DNA of 64,000 bases from Xanthocytophaga flava (GCA_030068525.1 JASJOS010000006.1:372001-436000), one strand, 5' to 3'; shown: positions 23,089 through 33,121, counted from the stretch's first letter. The notes: a model not told the origin generated them from the letters alone. Made by a program: numbers and translations.

Positions 23089-24948
23089 TCATTGTTTGAG
23101 TTCCAGTACCAAAGATGATTTTGCCGAGATCTTTAGTGTAGTCAAATCAGAGATGTTTTCTCCAGAAATAATATCCCTGGCTTGTTTAAAGGATTGCAAC
23201 CGCTCTGAAAATCGTTTTGTTGAAAGGTTTTTTTCCTGAGAACTACCATTGAGGATTACCATAACAGATTCATTTGCTGTATAGCGGAAGTATACATATA
23301 CATTGTCTTCCGGTAAATAATGCATCAGCTTGCCTGTATGAATAACGGATTGTGTTTTGCGCCAGTCCAGTAACTTTTTTATATGCTCATAGGCTTCATT
23401 TTGACTGGCATTACGTCCCTGACTGGTAAACGCATTAACCAGATCTCCAGGCCAGCCTCCGGGAAAATCTTTGCGTACATCAGGATGCACAGCTCCATCT
23501 CCATCCATTAACAGCTCAGTGCCATAATAAAGTTGAGGAATACCACGTGTAGTTAACAGTAATGTAATGCCAAGTTTAAACTTCTGAATATCTCGTCCAA
23601 TACTTAAGAAAAAGCGTGTCAGATCATGATTATCGAGAAAGATTACATTGTTATTCGGATTGGGATAAATAAAGTCCTGCCCCAACAACATATAAAGCCT
23701 AACCAGGCCAGTGTCCCAGCTTCCTTCTTCCTGTAGAGCCTGTATCACTGTACCATAAAACGGAAAGTCTGTCACTGAAGGAAGTTGAGTTACATATCCA
23801 TCTGTGCCTTTAAAGCCTTTTTGCCAGTAAGCAGTCATTGGTACAGAGTTAATCCATGCCTCACCCACCAGGTTAAATTTGGGGTATTCGTTTTGTAAGG
23901 CTGCTGCATAGTGAGCCATAAATTCTTTATCAGGGTAGGGGTAGGTATCCATACGTATCCCATCAATCCCTGCATATTCAATCCACCAGAGGGAGTTTTG
24001 AATCAGGTAAGTTGCAAATCTTGGATTGGTTTGATTGATATCAGGCATAGAGGGAACAAACCATCCATCCGTCATTTTATGTAAGTCAGATTGCGAGGCA
24101 TAGGGATCTGATGGCGTGCCAGTTCTATAACTTGTAAGCATAGGTTCTTTTGCCTGTGAGTCATGTATCCAGTCTTTTTCCGGTAAGTCTTTCATTAGCC
24201 AGTGTTCAATTCCTATATGATTGGCTACCATATCCTGAATAACCTTCAATCCTGATTGATGGCTCTGATTTACAAAGCTGACATATTCCTCATTACTTCC
24301 GAACCGACGATCTACCTGATAAAGATCCGTAATAGCATACCCATGATAGCTTTCTCTGCGTTGGTTGTTTTCCAAAACCGGGTTTAACCAGATGGCTGTA
24401 ACTCCAAGATTTTTAATATAGTCAAGATGATTGGAAATTCCTTTTAAGTCGCCTCCATGTCTGCCAAAAGGCTTGTTTCGGTGAGTTCCTTCATACATAC
24501 CAGCTATGGTATCGTTTTGCTGATTTCCATTAGAAAAGCGATCCGGCATGATAAGATACATCACATCTGCCGGACTAAATCCCTGGATACGATTGGTGGA
24601 TGAAGACTTTGTTCGCAGTTCATACTGATGGGTAAATGTTTTTTTGCCTATTTTAAAGACTATAGGTACTTTACCAGCTATAGCATCCGGGGAGATCTGG
24701 AGATTTAAAAAAAGATAATTGGGACTCTCAACTTTTTCAATGCCAGATAAGTTTACACCTTTATAAGATAATGAAACTTGTGCCTGACCTATTCCAGGGC
24801 CATGTACTAAAATCTTCAGTTCAGGATTTTTCATTCCTACCCACCAGAAGGCAGGTTCAACGTGCGACAGGGTTATTTTTTGTGCAAAGGCGGATGATGA
24901 AAAAATGACCCAGATAAAATAAAAACTCAAATGAGTAATAGTTTTCAT
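23089..24948 (-). CDS. GH13 alpha-glucan hydrolase (cyclomaltodextrinase/neopullulanase-like), exported
   Basis: 619 residues with a signal peptide (1-22, ending AFAQ). An N-terminal beta-sandwich (about 25-115, EPAFWWVGMKNPELKILVHG) is the module seen in cyclomaltodextrinases. The catalytic TIM barrel follows, with the four classic regions: DMVANHIG, GIDGIRMDTY (nucleophile Asp334), LVGEAW (acid/base Glu363) and FLDNHD (Asp442). A short all-beta domain ends the protein. It should cleave alpha-1,4 links of maltodextrins, cyclodextrins or pullulan in the periplasm, like SusA. No SusC/SusD pair or sugar regulator is next to it, so it is not part of a full polysaccharide locus here. Confidence 0.92.
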   Translation of the reverse strand: MKTITHLSFYFIWVIFSSSAFAQKITLSHVEPAFWWVGMKNPELKILVHGPGIGQAQVSLSYKGVNLSGIEKVESPNYLFLNLQISPDAIAGKVPIVFKIGKKTFTHQYELRTKSSSTNRIQGFSPADVMYLIMPDRFSNGNQQNDTIAGMYEGTHRNKPFGRHGGDLKGISNHLDYIKNLGVTAIWLNPVLENNQRRESYHGYAITDLYQVDRRFGSNEEYVSFVNQSHQSGLKVIQDMVANHIGIEHWLMKDLPEKDWIHDSQAKEPMLTSYRTGTPSDPYASQSDLHKMTDGWFVPSMPDINQTNPRFATYLIQNSLWWIEYAGIDGIRMDTYPYPDKEFMAHYAAALQNEYPKFNLVGEAWINSVPMTAYWQKGFKGTDGYVTQLPSVTDFPFYGTVIQALQEEGSWDTGLVRLYMLLGQDFIYPNPNNNVIFLDNHDLTRFFLSIGRDIQKFKLGITLLLTTRGIPQLYYGTELLMDGDGAVHPDVRKDFPGGWPGDLVNAFTSQGRNASQNEAYEHIKKLLDWRKTQSVIHTGKLMHYLPEDNVYVYFRYTANESVMVILNGSSQEKNLSTKRFSERLQSFKQARDIISGENISDLTTLKISAKSSLVLELKQ

Positions 24949-25181
24949 ATGTAAATATTTCTGGATAATAAATATAGGTTCAAAAGTACAAACAATTAGT
25001 ACGAAAGCAAGAAGTTTAGTACAATTGGAAAGTGAATTGATAATATGTTGATTTAGTTGAAATGTAAGGGTGAAAGGGTATTTCTGTGAAGAAGCTAATA
25101 TGTAAGAATTTACGTGTAGAATGGTGGAAATAAAATAATGAAAGGTCTGTATTTGGATAGGAAAAATTAATATTATATAAA

Positions 25182-26837
25182 GTGTTGATTATGAACGTAG
25201 AACAGGAGTTTAAACAGTTTGTGGAGTTCGGACATATTTTTGATAAGTCCACACGTAGAGAGTTGGTCCGCTATCTGAAAACAAAATTGTATGAACCGTC
25301 ATCTTTGAAAGACAATGAGTTAGCTGTTACGGATTCTCAGGAAGGATGGATAACTGTTCTGGACAAAATTTTTACAGAAGACAAGCTTCTTCGGGTTACA
25401 GTAGGGAATGAAGCACTCGCTACCCAGATTATTCATGATACACTTCTATGGATGCGTAGATCACAGAATGAGATCAACAAAAACAATCCGTGTCAGGAGG
25501 AGTTTGGGATGTTCCAATCCTGGAGAGATCGTCCTTTACGACTATGGGCTGAAACCTGGTATCATCTTACAAACTTTCTGAAAGAGGCTTATACAAGAGA
25601 ACAACTGGATGTTAGTTTTTATGAATATCATTTTGATCCGGTTTTCAGAGATAGGGAACGATTCTATAAAGAGATTGAAGGTGAAGGCGAAGATACTCAT
25701 CCTGTTAACCGTTTGGTGAATGATTTACTCCGACAATGGGAGATACTATTGGTTCAGAAAAGTCTTCAATATGAAATGCAGGAGATACAGGAAAAAATGC
25801 AGGCGTATAGTGAACTTTTATATGCCAAAGCCTCCGAATATGAAAAGATGGTTGACTTACTGGAACCCTTTGCTCAGGAAGTAGGGCGATTCTGGAATAT
25901 GTCAAGAGGTTTATGGAAACAGACCAACTTTGATGTATTACAAAAGTATCGGGAGCTTTTGAAAAATGAAGATTCTATCAGGGAACTAGCTGATTTGTTA
26001 GGACGTATGCGAGAGGCTCAGATTGAAATCGAACATGAACAATATGAATATGCTATTGCTAAGGCTACCTACAGGCCTAGTCTGGAAGAGTCAACTGAGA
26101 TTGGTGGGGTTTATGAGAGTAATAATCTGAATTATCTCCTGCCTGCAGAGACTGTTTTGTTAGGTGATACAGAGACAGAAATGGCTTTTTACAAAAAATA
26201 CATAGACAACGGATTATTAACTTTTCAGTTTCAGGGAAGAGAAATTGTAAAAGGAGAGGGCAGCGCTTCCGGAAACCGTGAACTGATACGTCGCAAACAC
26301 AAAGGTCCGTTTATTATTTGTGTAGATGCGAGCGCCTCTATGGAGGGGACACCGGAATATGTGGCTAAAGTCTGTTGTTTTGCTATTTTGCAAATGGCTG
26401 CACGGGAAAAACGAAGCTGTTATCTGATATCGTTTTCTACGGGCTTGCATACCATTAACTTACTGGAGTTGGAAAATTCCATGGACCAACTGGTCAAGTT
26501 TCTATCTATGACTTTTAATGGCGGTACTGACATCCATCCACCTATGTATGAGGCATTGACTATGTTGCAGACTCACAACTACAAAGAGGCGGATGTGCTA
26601 ATGATTTCTGATTTTATTATGTATGAAATGCAAGACCCTCTGTTAAAGCGTATTCGTCAGGAACAACAAAAGGGGACGCACTTTCATAGTCTTACTGTAC
26701 ATACTGGTACTGATCCCAATATTCGGGTAGTGGAAGTATTTGATAATTATTGGATTTACAATCCGGAAAGTAAGGAGATTGGCCGGCAACTGGCTGTAGA
26801 TTTACAAAAGATTAATGTGGGGATACCTCAGATATAA
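25182..26837 (+). CDS. VWA domain protein of the ViaA type
   Basis: 551 residues (an alternative ATG at 25191 is equally possible). Residues 1-300 are helical and match the ViaA N-terminal part in pattern, including FWNMSRGLWKQTNFDVLQKYRELL and ELADLLGRMREAQ. The C-terminal von Willebrand A domain has the MIDAS motif DASAS (382-386) in PFIICVDASASMEG, then FNGGTDIHPP and ADVLMISDF. ViaA in enterobacteria partners the MoxR-family ATPase RavA and modulates respiratory complexes and aminoglycoside sensitivity. No RavA gene is adjacent here, which is unusual. A 17-bp hairpin spans its 3' end, and the next gene is convergent. Confidence 0.88.
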   Translation: MLIMNVEQEFKQFVEFGHIFDKSTRRELVRYLKTKLYEPSSLKDNELAVTDSQEGWITVLDKIFTEDKLLRVTVGNEALATQIIHDTLLWMRRSQNEINKNNPCQEEFGMFQSWRDRPLRLWAETWYHLTNFLKEAYTREQLDVSFYEYHFDPVFRDRERFYKEIEGEGEDTHPVNRLVNDLLRQWEILLVQKSLQYEMQEIQEKMQAYSELLYAKASEYEKMVDLLEPFAQEVGRFWNMSRGLWKQTNFDVLQKYRELLKNEDSIRELADLLGRMREAQIEIEHEQYEYAIAKATYRPSLEESTEIGGVYESNNLNYLLPAETVLLGDTETEMAFYKKYIDNGLLTFQFQGREIVKGEGSASGNRELIRRKHKGPFIICVDASASMEGTPEYVAKVCCFAILQMAAREKRSCYLISFSTGLHTINLLELENSMDQLVKFLSMTFNGGTDIHPPMYEALTMLQTHNYKEADVLMISDFIMYEMQDPLLKRIRQEQQKGTHFHSLTVHTGTDPNIRVVEVFDNYWIYNPESKEIGRQLAVDLQKINVGIPQI

Positions 26838-26870
26838 GTATTCTTTGGAAAAGATACTTATATCTGAGGT
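26825..26870 (+). terminator. 17-bp hairpin spanning the end of the viaA-like gene
   Basis: ACCTCAGATATAAGTAT at 26825-26841 is perfectly complementary to 26854-26870. The left arm contains the last codons and the stop. No U run follows, so it may protect the 3' end or stop ribosome-free transcription only weakly. Confidence 0.6.
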
Positions 26871-26919
26871 AATCTGTTGTTTGCCAGATAAGTAGTAAAA
26901 AAACTGTGTCGAAGGGTTC

Positions 26920-28035
26920 TTAAAAAGAAAAAGGATTACGAGCCATGCGTTTTTGTTCCTGTTTAAACGCTTTCAACAATTCCCGTACGTATACTGGGTC
27001 CTGCAATGTTTGTACTTCTTCTTTTAATTGTTTGATATACTTCTTGAGTGCGTTGACTTCCCGTTTAACATTGGCATCCAGGCGTTCCGGAGGCATACAT
27101 AATTGAGAGTAAAGGGAAGGTGCAAACGGATTATCACCCATTTGCAGAGAATATAATTCTGCTTCCAGTTCATCAATTTGTTCCTTTAATAACTTGTTGT
27201 AATATTTCAATTGTTCATCTGGAAGAAGCTCAAAATCTCCATGATCTTTTTGTTTGTATTCTAATTGCAGGCGTAAAAGTTCAAAGAGGTCATCATTTTC
27301 ATATGCTTGAGTGATTCGTTGCATAATCAACGTTTTTCTTTCCTTTTCAAGTGCATCAGGTTCTCTGTCGGGATGAAATTCTTTAACCAGTTGCATATAC
27401 ACAGAGCGTACAGTCTTAGTTATGTTTTGTGCTTCCTGGCGTATTTTTTCTTCTTTGGCTATTTGTTTGGCTGTCTTCTTTTTGTTTGCCTTTCGTTCTT
27501 CTTCCTTCGCAGCTTCCTGTTCTACTTTGCGCTCATAGGCTTCCTTAAAGGTATTGACATCGCTAAAGTCTGCATCTTCATCCATATCAATTCCCATATT
27601 GGCAAACATTTCTTTCATCATTCCACCCGTTTCCTCATTGGCCTGCTGATTGTATTCGTCAAATGATTGTCCTTCATATTTTTCGAACAGGGGCTTCAGA
27701 TCTTCATAACCTAAGTCTGCAATTAAGGGGTATACCTGCGTGACTATAAACTCTGCCAGTGTTTCATTGTCACGCTTCTTTAATGCGCCTGAGTCATGTA
27801 CTTTATCCAGTGCCCAAAGGGATTGAATCTTGAGTTCTATTTTTTGTTTTTCCAGAGGTAATAATAGTTGGTTAACTTTTTGCTGAGCTTTTTCCAGAAC
27901 AGTTTGTGTACTGGTAAGAGCTTGCTTAAGTCTGTCAACTTTTTGTGAATAGTTGTTAAACTGTTTCTGGAGTTTGGATAATTGCTTTCCTTCTTTTGTC
28001 TGAATAGCAATTATATGTTGATTTTCTTTATCCAT
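26920..28035 (-). CDS. coiled-coil protein with an embedded J-domain
   Basis: 371 residues. A long N-terminal coiled coil (about 15-70) is followed by an acidic linker, a Lys/Glu-rich helix (165-205) and a J-domain-like segment: VRSVYMQLVKEFHPDREPDALEKE with the diagnostic HPD at 221-223, then MQRITQAYENDDLFELLRLQ. A C-terminal coiled region (270-371) ends in MARNPFSF. A J-domain in the middle, without Gly/Phe or zinc regions, marks a type III J-protein, which would bring a specific client or site to DnaK. It is convergent with the viaA-like gene. Its client is unknown. Confidence 0.82.
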   Translation of the reverse strand: MDKENQHIIAIQTKEGKQLSKLQKQFNNYSQKVDRLKQALTSTQTVLEKAQQKVNQLLLPLEKQKIELKIQSLWALDKVHDSGALKKRDNETLAEFIVTQVYPLIADLGYEDLKPLFEKYEGQSFDEYNQQANEETGGMMKEMFANMGIDMDEDADFSDVNTFKEAYERKVEQEAAKEEERKANKKKTAKQIAKEEKIRQEAQNITKTVRSVYMQLVKEFHPDREPDALEKERKTLIMQRITQAYENDDLFELLRLQLEYKQKDHGDFELLPDEQLKYYNKLLKEQIDELEAELYSLQMGDNPFAPSLYSQLCMPPERLDANVKREVNALKKYIKQLKEEVQTLQDPVYVRELLKAFKQEQKRMARNPFSF

Positions 28036-28112
28036 AGTTTTGTAAGTAGTCTGTACAAAAATAAAGCTTATGAAGTTACTTAATTAGTTCTACTATTTCT
28101 TTACGACATACT

Positions 28113-29216
28113 TTATAGTTTAAGAGCTAGTTGCTCGAATACCTGTTCCCATCTGACATTTTTTCCGGGTTGTTTGCCCAGGCGGACAATAATCAGATTT
28201 TTGGCAGGATTGACATAAATGTATTGCCCGTGAAATCCATTGGCTTCAAAATTACCTTTTTTTGTATTGGTAAACCACCACTGATACTGATAATAGGGTA
28301 CACTTCCCTGAGTTGTGTCTATTTGAGTAGATTCTTCAACCCATTTTGCAGGTATCAACTGTTTACCATTCCAGTTGCCTTTATGAAGATAGAGTCTTCC
28401 GAATTTAGCAAAGTCTCTTGCTTTTGCATTAATACAACAAAATGTTTTTTCAAGTCCGTTCTTCTTTTTATCAATACTCCAGGTGGCATCATATTCCATT
28501 CCAATAGGTTGCCACAGTTTTTCATTTAGGTAGTCTGTTACATTTTTATGTGTAGCCCGTTCCAGTATTAATCCAAGTAGTTGAGTGTTAATGCTCCGAT
28601 AGGCAAATTGGGTTCCCGGCTCATAATCCATTTTCAGACGGGAGATATACTTACGCAGATTGCGACCATAATAGATCTTAGCAGCCATACCGAATGGTGA
28701 GTAATAGCTTTCATTGGCTTTGATACCGGATGTCATTTGTAGTAAATGACGGATGGTTACCTTATCAAAGGCTTTTCTGCCTTTAAACTCAGGTATATAG
28801 TCTATGATTTTATCATTTACACTATGAATGTGACCTTCAGAGATAGCAATTCCGATCAACGCCGAAGTGTAGGACTTTGCCATAGAGAATGACGCCACAG
28901 TTGAGTTTTTTTCATAGTTATTATAGTATTTTTCAAACAGAATAGAATCATTTCGGATAATCAGAAAAGCTACTGTTGGTGTGTTTTCAAGCAGACTATC
29001 CAGTGTCTGAATCTTCATGTGTTGGAATGTTTTCTGACTTAGATGTTGAGCTTCAGTAAAATGAAATGGGGTAGAGCTGGCAGGAAGGGGACGGGAAGGA
29101 AATATCTTATAATCAGTGATATTAGAAAAGTTGTACCAGACAAATCTGCCAACCAGGCAGGAAGTACAAGTAAGGAATATAACAAGCAGCAGAGTAGTTT
29201 TAATCAGGTGGTGCAT
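28113..29216 (-). CDS. serine hydrolase, beta-lactamase/PBP-like (class C fold), probable lipoprotein
   Basis: 367 residues with an N-terminal hydrophobic stretch ending in LTCTSC, so Cys20 could be a lipobox cysteine. The active-site motif is S111-M-A-K (SFSMAKS), the second element is YRS (FAYRSINTQ) in place of YxN, and the third is FHGQYIYV near the C-terminus in place of KTG. These are the marks of the penicillin-binding-protein-like esterase/peptidase group (EstB/AmpC relatives), not of an efficient beta-lactamase. It is probably anchored in the envelope. It is followed downstream by the J-protein gene on the same strand, about 77 bases away. Confidence 0.88.
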   Translation of the reverse strand: MHHLIKTTLLLVIFLTCTSCLVGRFVWYNFSNITDYKIFPSRPLPASSTPFHFTEAQHLSQKTFQHMKIQTLDSLLENTPTVAFLIIRNDSILFEKYYNNYEKNSTVASFSMAKSYTSALIGIAISEGHIHSVNDKIIDYIPEFKGRKAFDKVTIRHLLQMTSGIKANESYYSPFGMAAKIYYGRNLRKYISRLKMDYEPGTQFAYRSINTQLLGLILERATHKNVTDYLNEKLWQPIGMEYDATWSIDKKKNGLEKTFCCINAKARDFAKFGRLYLHKGNWNGKQLIPAKWVEESTQIDTTQGSVPYYQYQWWFTNTKKGNFEANGFHGQYIYVNPAKNLIIVRLGKQPGKNVRWEQVFEQLALKL

Positions 29217-29297
29217 GGACGGGTGAATAGAAAATACTAAGATTGGAGAATAAGTGCAATCAGTTGAGTTGCAAAAAATGAAATTTACTAAAAAAAT

Positions 29298-29331
29298 ATC
29301 CCTCTTCCGAAACTTAATTCAGAAGAGGGAT
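29298..29331 (-). terminator. intrinsic terminator of the secreted protease gene
   Basis: ATCCCTCTTC at 29298-29307 pairs with GAAGAGGGAT at 29322-29331; on the minus strand a run of U follows the stem (complement of 29289-29296). Confidence 0.8.
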
Positions 29332-29354
29332 AGTGATACATACTAAGCTTTTGC

Positions 29355-31802
29355 CTATTGTTTTACAATTTTCAATGTTTGTCTTTTCTCTCCCTGAGCT
29401 ACCTGCATCAGATACAAACCATTTGGCAGACGGCTGGTATCTACAGGTAACAGACTATTATTTACTTCAGGTGTATATTGATGTGTATATACTTGTTGTC
29501 CCTTCACATCATACATTTTTACACTTACTTTTGCTTGGTCACTTCCTAAAAACAGCAGATTGAATTTGCCATCAGATGGGTTTGGATAAGCTGTAAGAAT
29601 TTCAAAGGCATCGGCTTTGTTTGCCAGAATCTCTGAGCTTTCACGAGCTGCACCACAAGCTGCACTCGTAGATGCTTTACTGTTGAATTTGACTACACCT
29701 GCACCATCTTTCCAGGAGATAGTCGTAGTGTTTGATCCAGCTACTGTGGTTGTCGTAAAGTAGCTATATCCTGGAGGAGCGATAACACTACCTTTCTGAT
29801 TAGTTTGATATACTGACCAATCTACACGAACATTGAATCCATTTGGGTTATTGATCCGCCAGCGACGTGATGAATCCGGAGCCTCAGAACAAACTGCTGC
29901 AAATCCAAGAGAGCTAACGTAATTAGGTACTAGTGCAACAGTAGCTATTGCTGCTTGTGCATTTATAAGTCCGTGTCCTGTACGATAGTCAAATCCTTCA
30001 TCAAAACCTGTAGAGTTAGGATCATCCATATCTACTGCTGTATAGGCTATAGTGCCTGCAATATGTTCAGGTGTAAGTCCTTGTGGGCTACGGCTTGCTT
30101 CAATCATCAATGCTGCTACGGCTGCTGCATGTGGGGCTGCAGCTGAAGTTCCAAAGAAATTAGGCAGCGTATCACTATCCTGAGCAATATCTTCTGTAAA
30201 AAATGTAGTATTGGTACCATCAACAGCAGTAATTTCTGGCTTATTACGCACTACGTATCCAATTCTATTACCGTCAGTATCAAAAAAAGTAGGTGTACCA
30301 CCTAAGGAAGAAAAGCTATTGATATAAGGTGGATTAACACCAAAAGCAGGAGTATTATAATAGGCGGATGCTCCTACTGCTACTGCACCAGATGCATTGG
30401 CATGTCCTACCAGAGTAGAACTTAAGATACCTGGAATTTCAGGAGTTGTTAAATAAAAAGCACCATCACCAAAATTGACATATTTCAGTCTGTTAGGGTC
30501 AGGACCCGCATATTTTACGATATATAGGTAAAATGTTTCTGTCGTAGTAGTATTTAAAGGGTTGTTAAAGTAACTGAATACCTCAACGGGATTTCCACTG
30601 GCAATATTATCACTTGCAGCACCTGCTATAATAGTACCTTGTGCATTTAACAGATAAATATCCATATCTGACTCCGCACCTACTCCTGAAGCTGAATAAA
30701 ACGAGTCATCCCACTGAAAAGAACAAAGATAAGTACCTCCTTTAGGAATAAAGATTGGTTGATAATATCTGGCAGGATTTGTATACGCACCAAAGTTATG
30801 TGCTTCACCCAAATCACTTCCCAGTGGAGATTCACCTGTGTTACGGAAATCGCTTTCATATGATGCACGTCCCTGATTACCGGCAGAAGAGAAATAGCTC
30901 ACACCTTGAGCAGCGACTATATCAACAGCCTGAGCAATGATACCATCCTGAAAGAAAGGCTCGGCATAATAAATAACGTCATCTGTGATTACTTTGCAGC
31001 CACTATTTGCCAGACGAATAATACCTTGAGCAAAATCTGCCTGACCATTGAAAGCTGTGTGGAATGCTAGTTCTGATCCTGGAGCTACATCATGGATTAA
31101 TTCTATCATAGCTCGTCCTTCGTCTGACCCTCCTGATGTCATATCAGACAATACCTGAACTGGCTTGGTATGGTTGTATGGATTTCCTGGGCCTGGAAGG
31201 TCACCTGTCAGGACACCTTGTGCAGCTCCTTTCAGATTATTATAGCTGTCAGATAGGACACCAATTTTTACTCCCAAACCGTCAACTCCGTAGGTTTTCT
31301 TAGCAAGTGTACTGCGCATTGCTGAATCTGCCTGGCTGGTAGCAAGACCGACATTTTTCCAGGGTTTATAGGCAGGCATTACAAATTGTACGGAAGAAAT
31401 TTGTTGCATTTCAGAGATAGCACTTATTGGAAGCAATCCTGAAATTACCCTGCCAAACATGCCTTTTATTATCATTCCTTTGGATTCAAGAATTGACTTT
31501 AAGGCTGCGGCATCTCCTTTGACCGTAATATCAACCACTACCTTGTTATCTACAACCTGTAAAAGCTGCTCGTTGGAAGGTATGGAAGTGCGTGCACTAC
31601 TTTTACGTGCTGAAGAAGAGTAGGATTGCTCAAGCTCCAACAGATCAGATGTAACTTTTGTTTTTACTGGTTTAATGTTGGTTTTTACAGGCGTTTGTAA
31701 TGTAGGATTACCTACAATTTGAGCTGATAATACGGATGGGGTTAATAGCCCAACCAACGCCAAACAAAAAAATGCAAAGCGGTTTAGTAGTCTGTGTTTC
31801 AT
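29355..31802 (-). CDS. secreted S8/S53-like serine protease with type IX secretion sorting domain
   Basis: 815 residues from the ATG at 31802 (MKHRLLNRFAFFCL, a proper signal peptide ending LSAQ); the frame is open 20 codons further, but that extension spoils the signal. The protease core has VKIGVLSDSYNN for the Asp, GGSDEGRAMIELIHDVAPG where subtilisins carry their His, and FFGTSAAAPHAAAVAALM for the nucleophile Ser. Glu in DEGRAM replacing His points to the sedolisin-like (Glu-Asp-Ser) subgroup. The last 80 residues (AYPNPSDGKFNLLF ... GLYLMQVAQGEKRQTLKIVKQ) are a type A C-terminal sorting signal of the gliding-associated secretion system. It has its own terminator. Confidence 0.9.
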   Translation of the reverse strand: MKHRLLNRFAFFCLALVGLLTPSVLSAQIVGNPTLQTPVKTNIKPVKTKVTSDLLELEQSYSSSARKSSARTSIPSNEQLLQVVDNKVVVDITVKGDAAALKSILESKGMIIKGMFGRVISGLLPISAISEMQQISSVQFVMPAYKPWKNVGLATSQADSAMRSTLAKKTYGVDGLGVKIGVLSDSYNNLKGAAQGVLTGDLPGPGNPYNHTKPVQVLSDMTSGGSDEGRAMIELIHDVAPGSELAFHTAFNGQADFAQGIIRLANSGCKVITDDVIYYAEPFFQDGIIAQAVDIVAAQGVSYFSSAGNQGRASYESDFRNTGESPLGSDLGEAHNFGAYTNPARYYQPIFIPKGGTYLCSFQWDDSFYSASGVGAESDMDIYLLNAQGTIIAGAASDNIASGNPVEVFSYFNNPLNTTTTETFYLYIVKYAGPDPNRLKYVNFGDGAFYLTTPEIPGILSSTLVGHANASGAVAVGASAYYNTPAFGVNPPYINSFSSLGGTPTFFDTDGNRIGYVVRNKPEITAVDGTNTTFFTEDIAQDSDTLPNFFGTSAAAPHAAAVAALMIEASRSPQGLTPEHIAGTIAYTAVDMDDPNSTGFDEGFDYRTGHGLINAQAAIATVALVPNYVSSLGFAAVCSEAPDSSRRWRINNPNGFNVRVDWSVYQTNQKGSVIAPPGYSYFTTTTVAGSNTTTISWKDGAGVVKFNSKASTSAACGAARESSEILANKADAFEILTAYPNPSDGKFNLLFLGSDQAKVSVKMYDVKGQQVYTHQYTPEVNNSLLPVDTSRLPNGLYLMQVAQGEKRQTLKIVKQ

Positions 31803-32214
31803 AAAAAAATAAGGATTTGTGATTCTTGTATATGAAAAAAGTTTAAATAATGGGGTTTTCAAAATTATTGCTCCGATTTTCGATGAATTTTTTATATTAA
31901 TTACTGTATTTGGTTGATATACTGAAGTTGCTTGTCTCTTTTTGAATGGGGTCTGTGAGTTAATTGGTTGATTATCTGTTGTATAGTAGGTAGAAGAGGT
32001 TTTTTGGCTGAGAGATGTAAGTTCTTTGGGAAAATCTCACTGATTTTTGAAGAGGTAGTTATCTATATTTCTTTTACTTGAAAGGGACAGTGTCTTTATA
32101 TGTATCATAGCTATGATTTTGTAGTGCTTTTCTCTGAGGAAATATTTTTACTTCTCTGATTTCCTCCTATTTTTGCCCCGTCTTCATTATTCAACCTTAA
32201 CTCAGCCGAATCTC
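31803..32214. other. divergent promoter region between the protease gene and sucD
   Basis: 412 bases without a credible gene. It should contain both promoters. No strong repeat or palindrome was seen. Confidence 0.45.
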
Positions 32215-33090
32215 ATGAGTGTATTAGTCAATAAAAACTCCAAAATTATTGTACAAGGCTTTACTGGTTCTGAGGGTAGTTTTCATGCCCAGCAAATGAT
32301 AGAATATGGTACTAACGTAGTAGGAGGAGTAACACCAGGTAAAGGTGGTTCGACTCATCTGGAGCGTCCGGTATTCAATACAGTCAGCGATGCAGTAACT
32401 TCTACAGGTGCTGATGTTTCAATTATTTTTGTTCCTCCTGCATTTGCAGCAGATGCTATTATGGAAGCTGCTGAAGCAGGAATAAAAGTAATCATCACTA
32501 TTACTGAAGGAATTCCTGTTAAAGATATGATCCCTGTAAAAGAATTCGTGAAAAAGAAAGGAATAACATTGATTGGACCTAACTGTCCAGGTGTTATCAC
32601 TCCGGGAGAAGCTAAGGTAGGAATCATGCCTGGATTCGTTTTTAAATCAGGAAAAGTAGGCATCGTTTCAAAATCAGGTACATTAACATATGAGGCTGCA
32701 GATCAGATCGTGAAGGCTGGTTATGGTATTTCCACTGCCATTGGTATTGGCGGAGATCCTATAATTGGTACTTCAACCAAACAAGCAGTTGAATTATTGA
32801 TGAATGATCCTGATACAGATGCTATTGTTATGATTGGTGAGATTGGTGGTAGCTATGAGCCTGAAGCTGCTCGCTGGATTCGCGAAAATGGAAATCGCAA
32901 ACCTGTGATTGGATTTATTGCCGGACAAACTGCCCCTAAAGGTCGTCGTATGGGTCATGCTGGTGCCATCATTGGTGGAGCAGATGACACGGCTGAAGCA
33001 AAAATGCGTATTATGAGTGAATGTGGCTTGCATGTTGTTCAATCTCCTGCTTTGATTGGAGATACAGTGGCAAAAGTATTAGGTGCATAA
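32215..33090 (+). CDS. sucD: succinate-CoA ligase (ADP-forming) subunit alpha
   Basis: 291 residues from the ATG at 32215 ([24 protein letters not shown]). The frame is open upstream to 32173, but the start used here gives the normal SucD length. The CoA-binding Rossmann part has GFTGSEGS and [10 protein letters not shown]; the centre has [10 protein letters not shown]; the phosphorylated His lies in GHAGAIIGG (residue about 245). It catalyses succinyl-CoA to succinate with ATP formation in the TCA cycle. The beta subunit gene sucC is not adjacent, so the two subunits come from different loci. A strong terminator follows. Confidence 0.95.
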   Translation: MSVLVNKNSKIIVQGFTGSEGSFHAQQMIEYGTNVVGGVTPGKGGSTHLERPVFNTVSDAVTSTGADVSIIFVPPAFAADAIMEAAEAGIKVIITITEGIPVKDMIPVKEFVKKKGITLIGPNCPGVITPGEAKVGIMPGFVFKSGKVGIVSKSGTLTYEAADQIVKAGYGISTAIGIGGDPIIGTSTKQAVELLMNDPDTDAIVMIGEIGGSYEPEAARWIRENGNRKPVIGFIAGQTAPKGRRMGHAGAIIGGADDTAEAKMRIMSECGLHVVQSPALIGDTVAKVLGA

Positions 33091-33121
33091 TCTTGTATTC
33101 ATAAAGTAAATTGACTGCTTA

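Noticed and set aside
28113-29216. Class C beta-lactamase (resistance gene)
   Set aside because: The SxxK is present, but YxN is YRS and KTG is HGQ, so it fits the esterase/peptidase relatives better.
31803-31862. Longer start for the secreted protease (20 extra residues)
   Set aside because: The extension places polar residues before an otherwise normal signal peptide; the ATG at 31802 gives a proper one.
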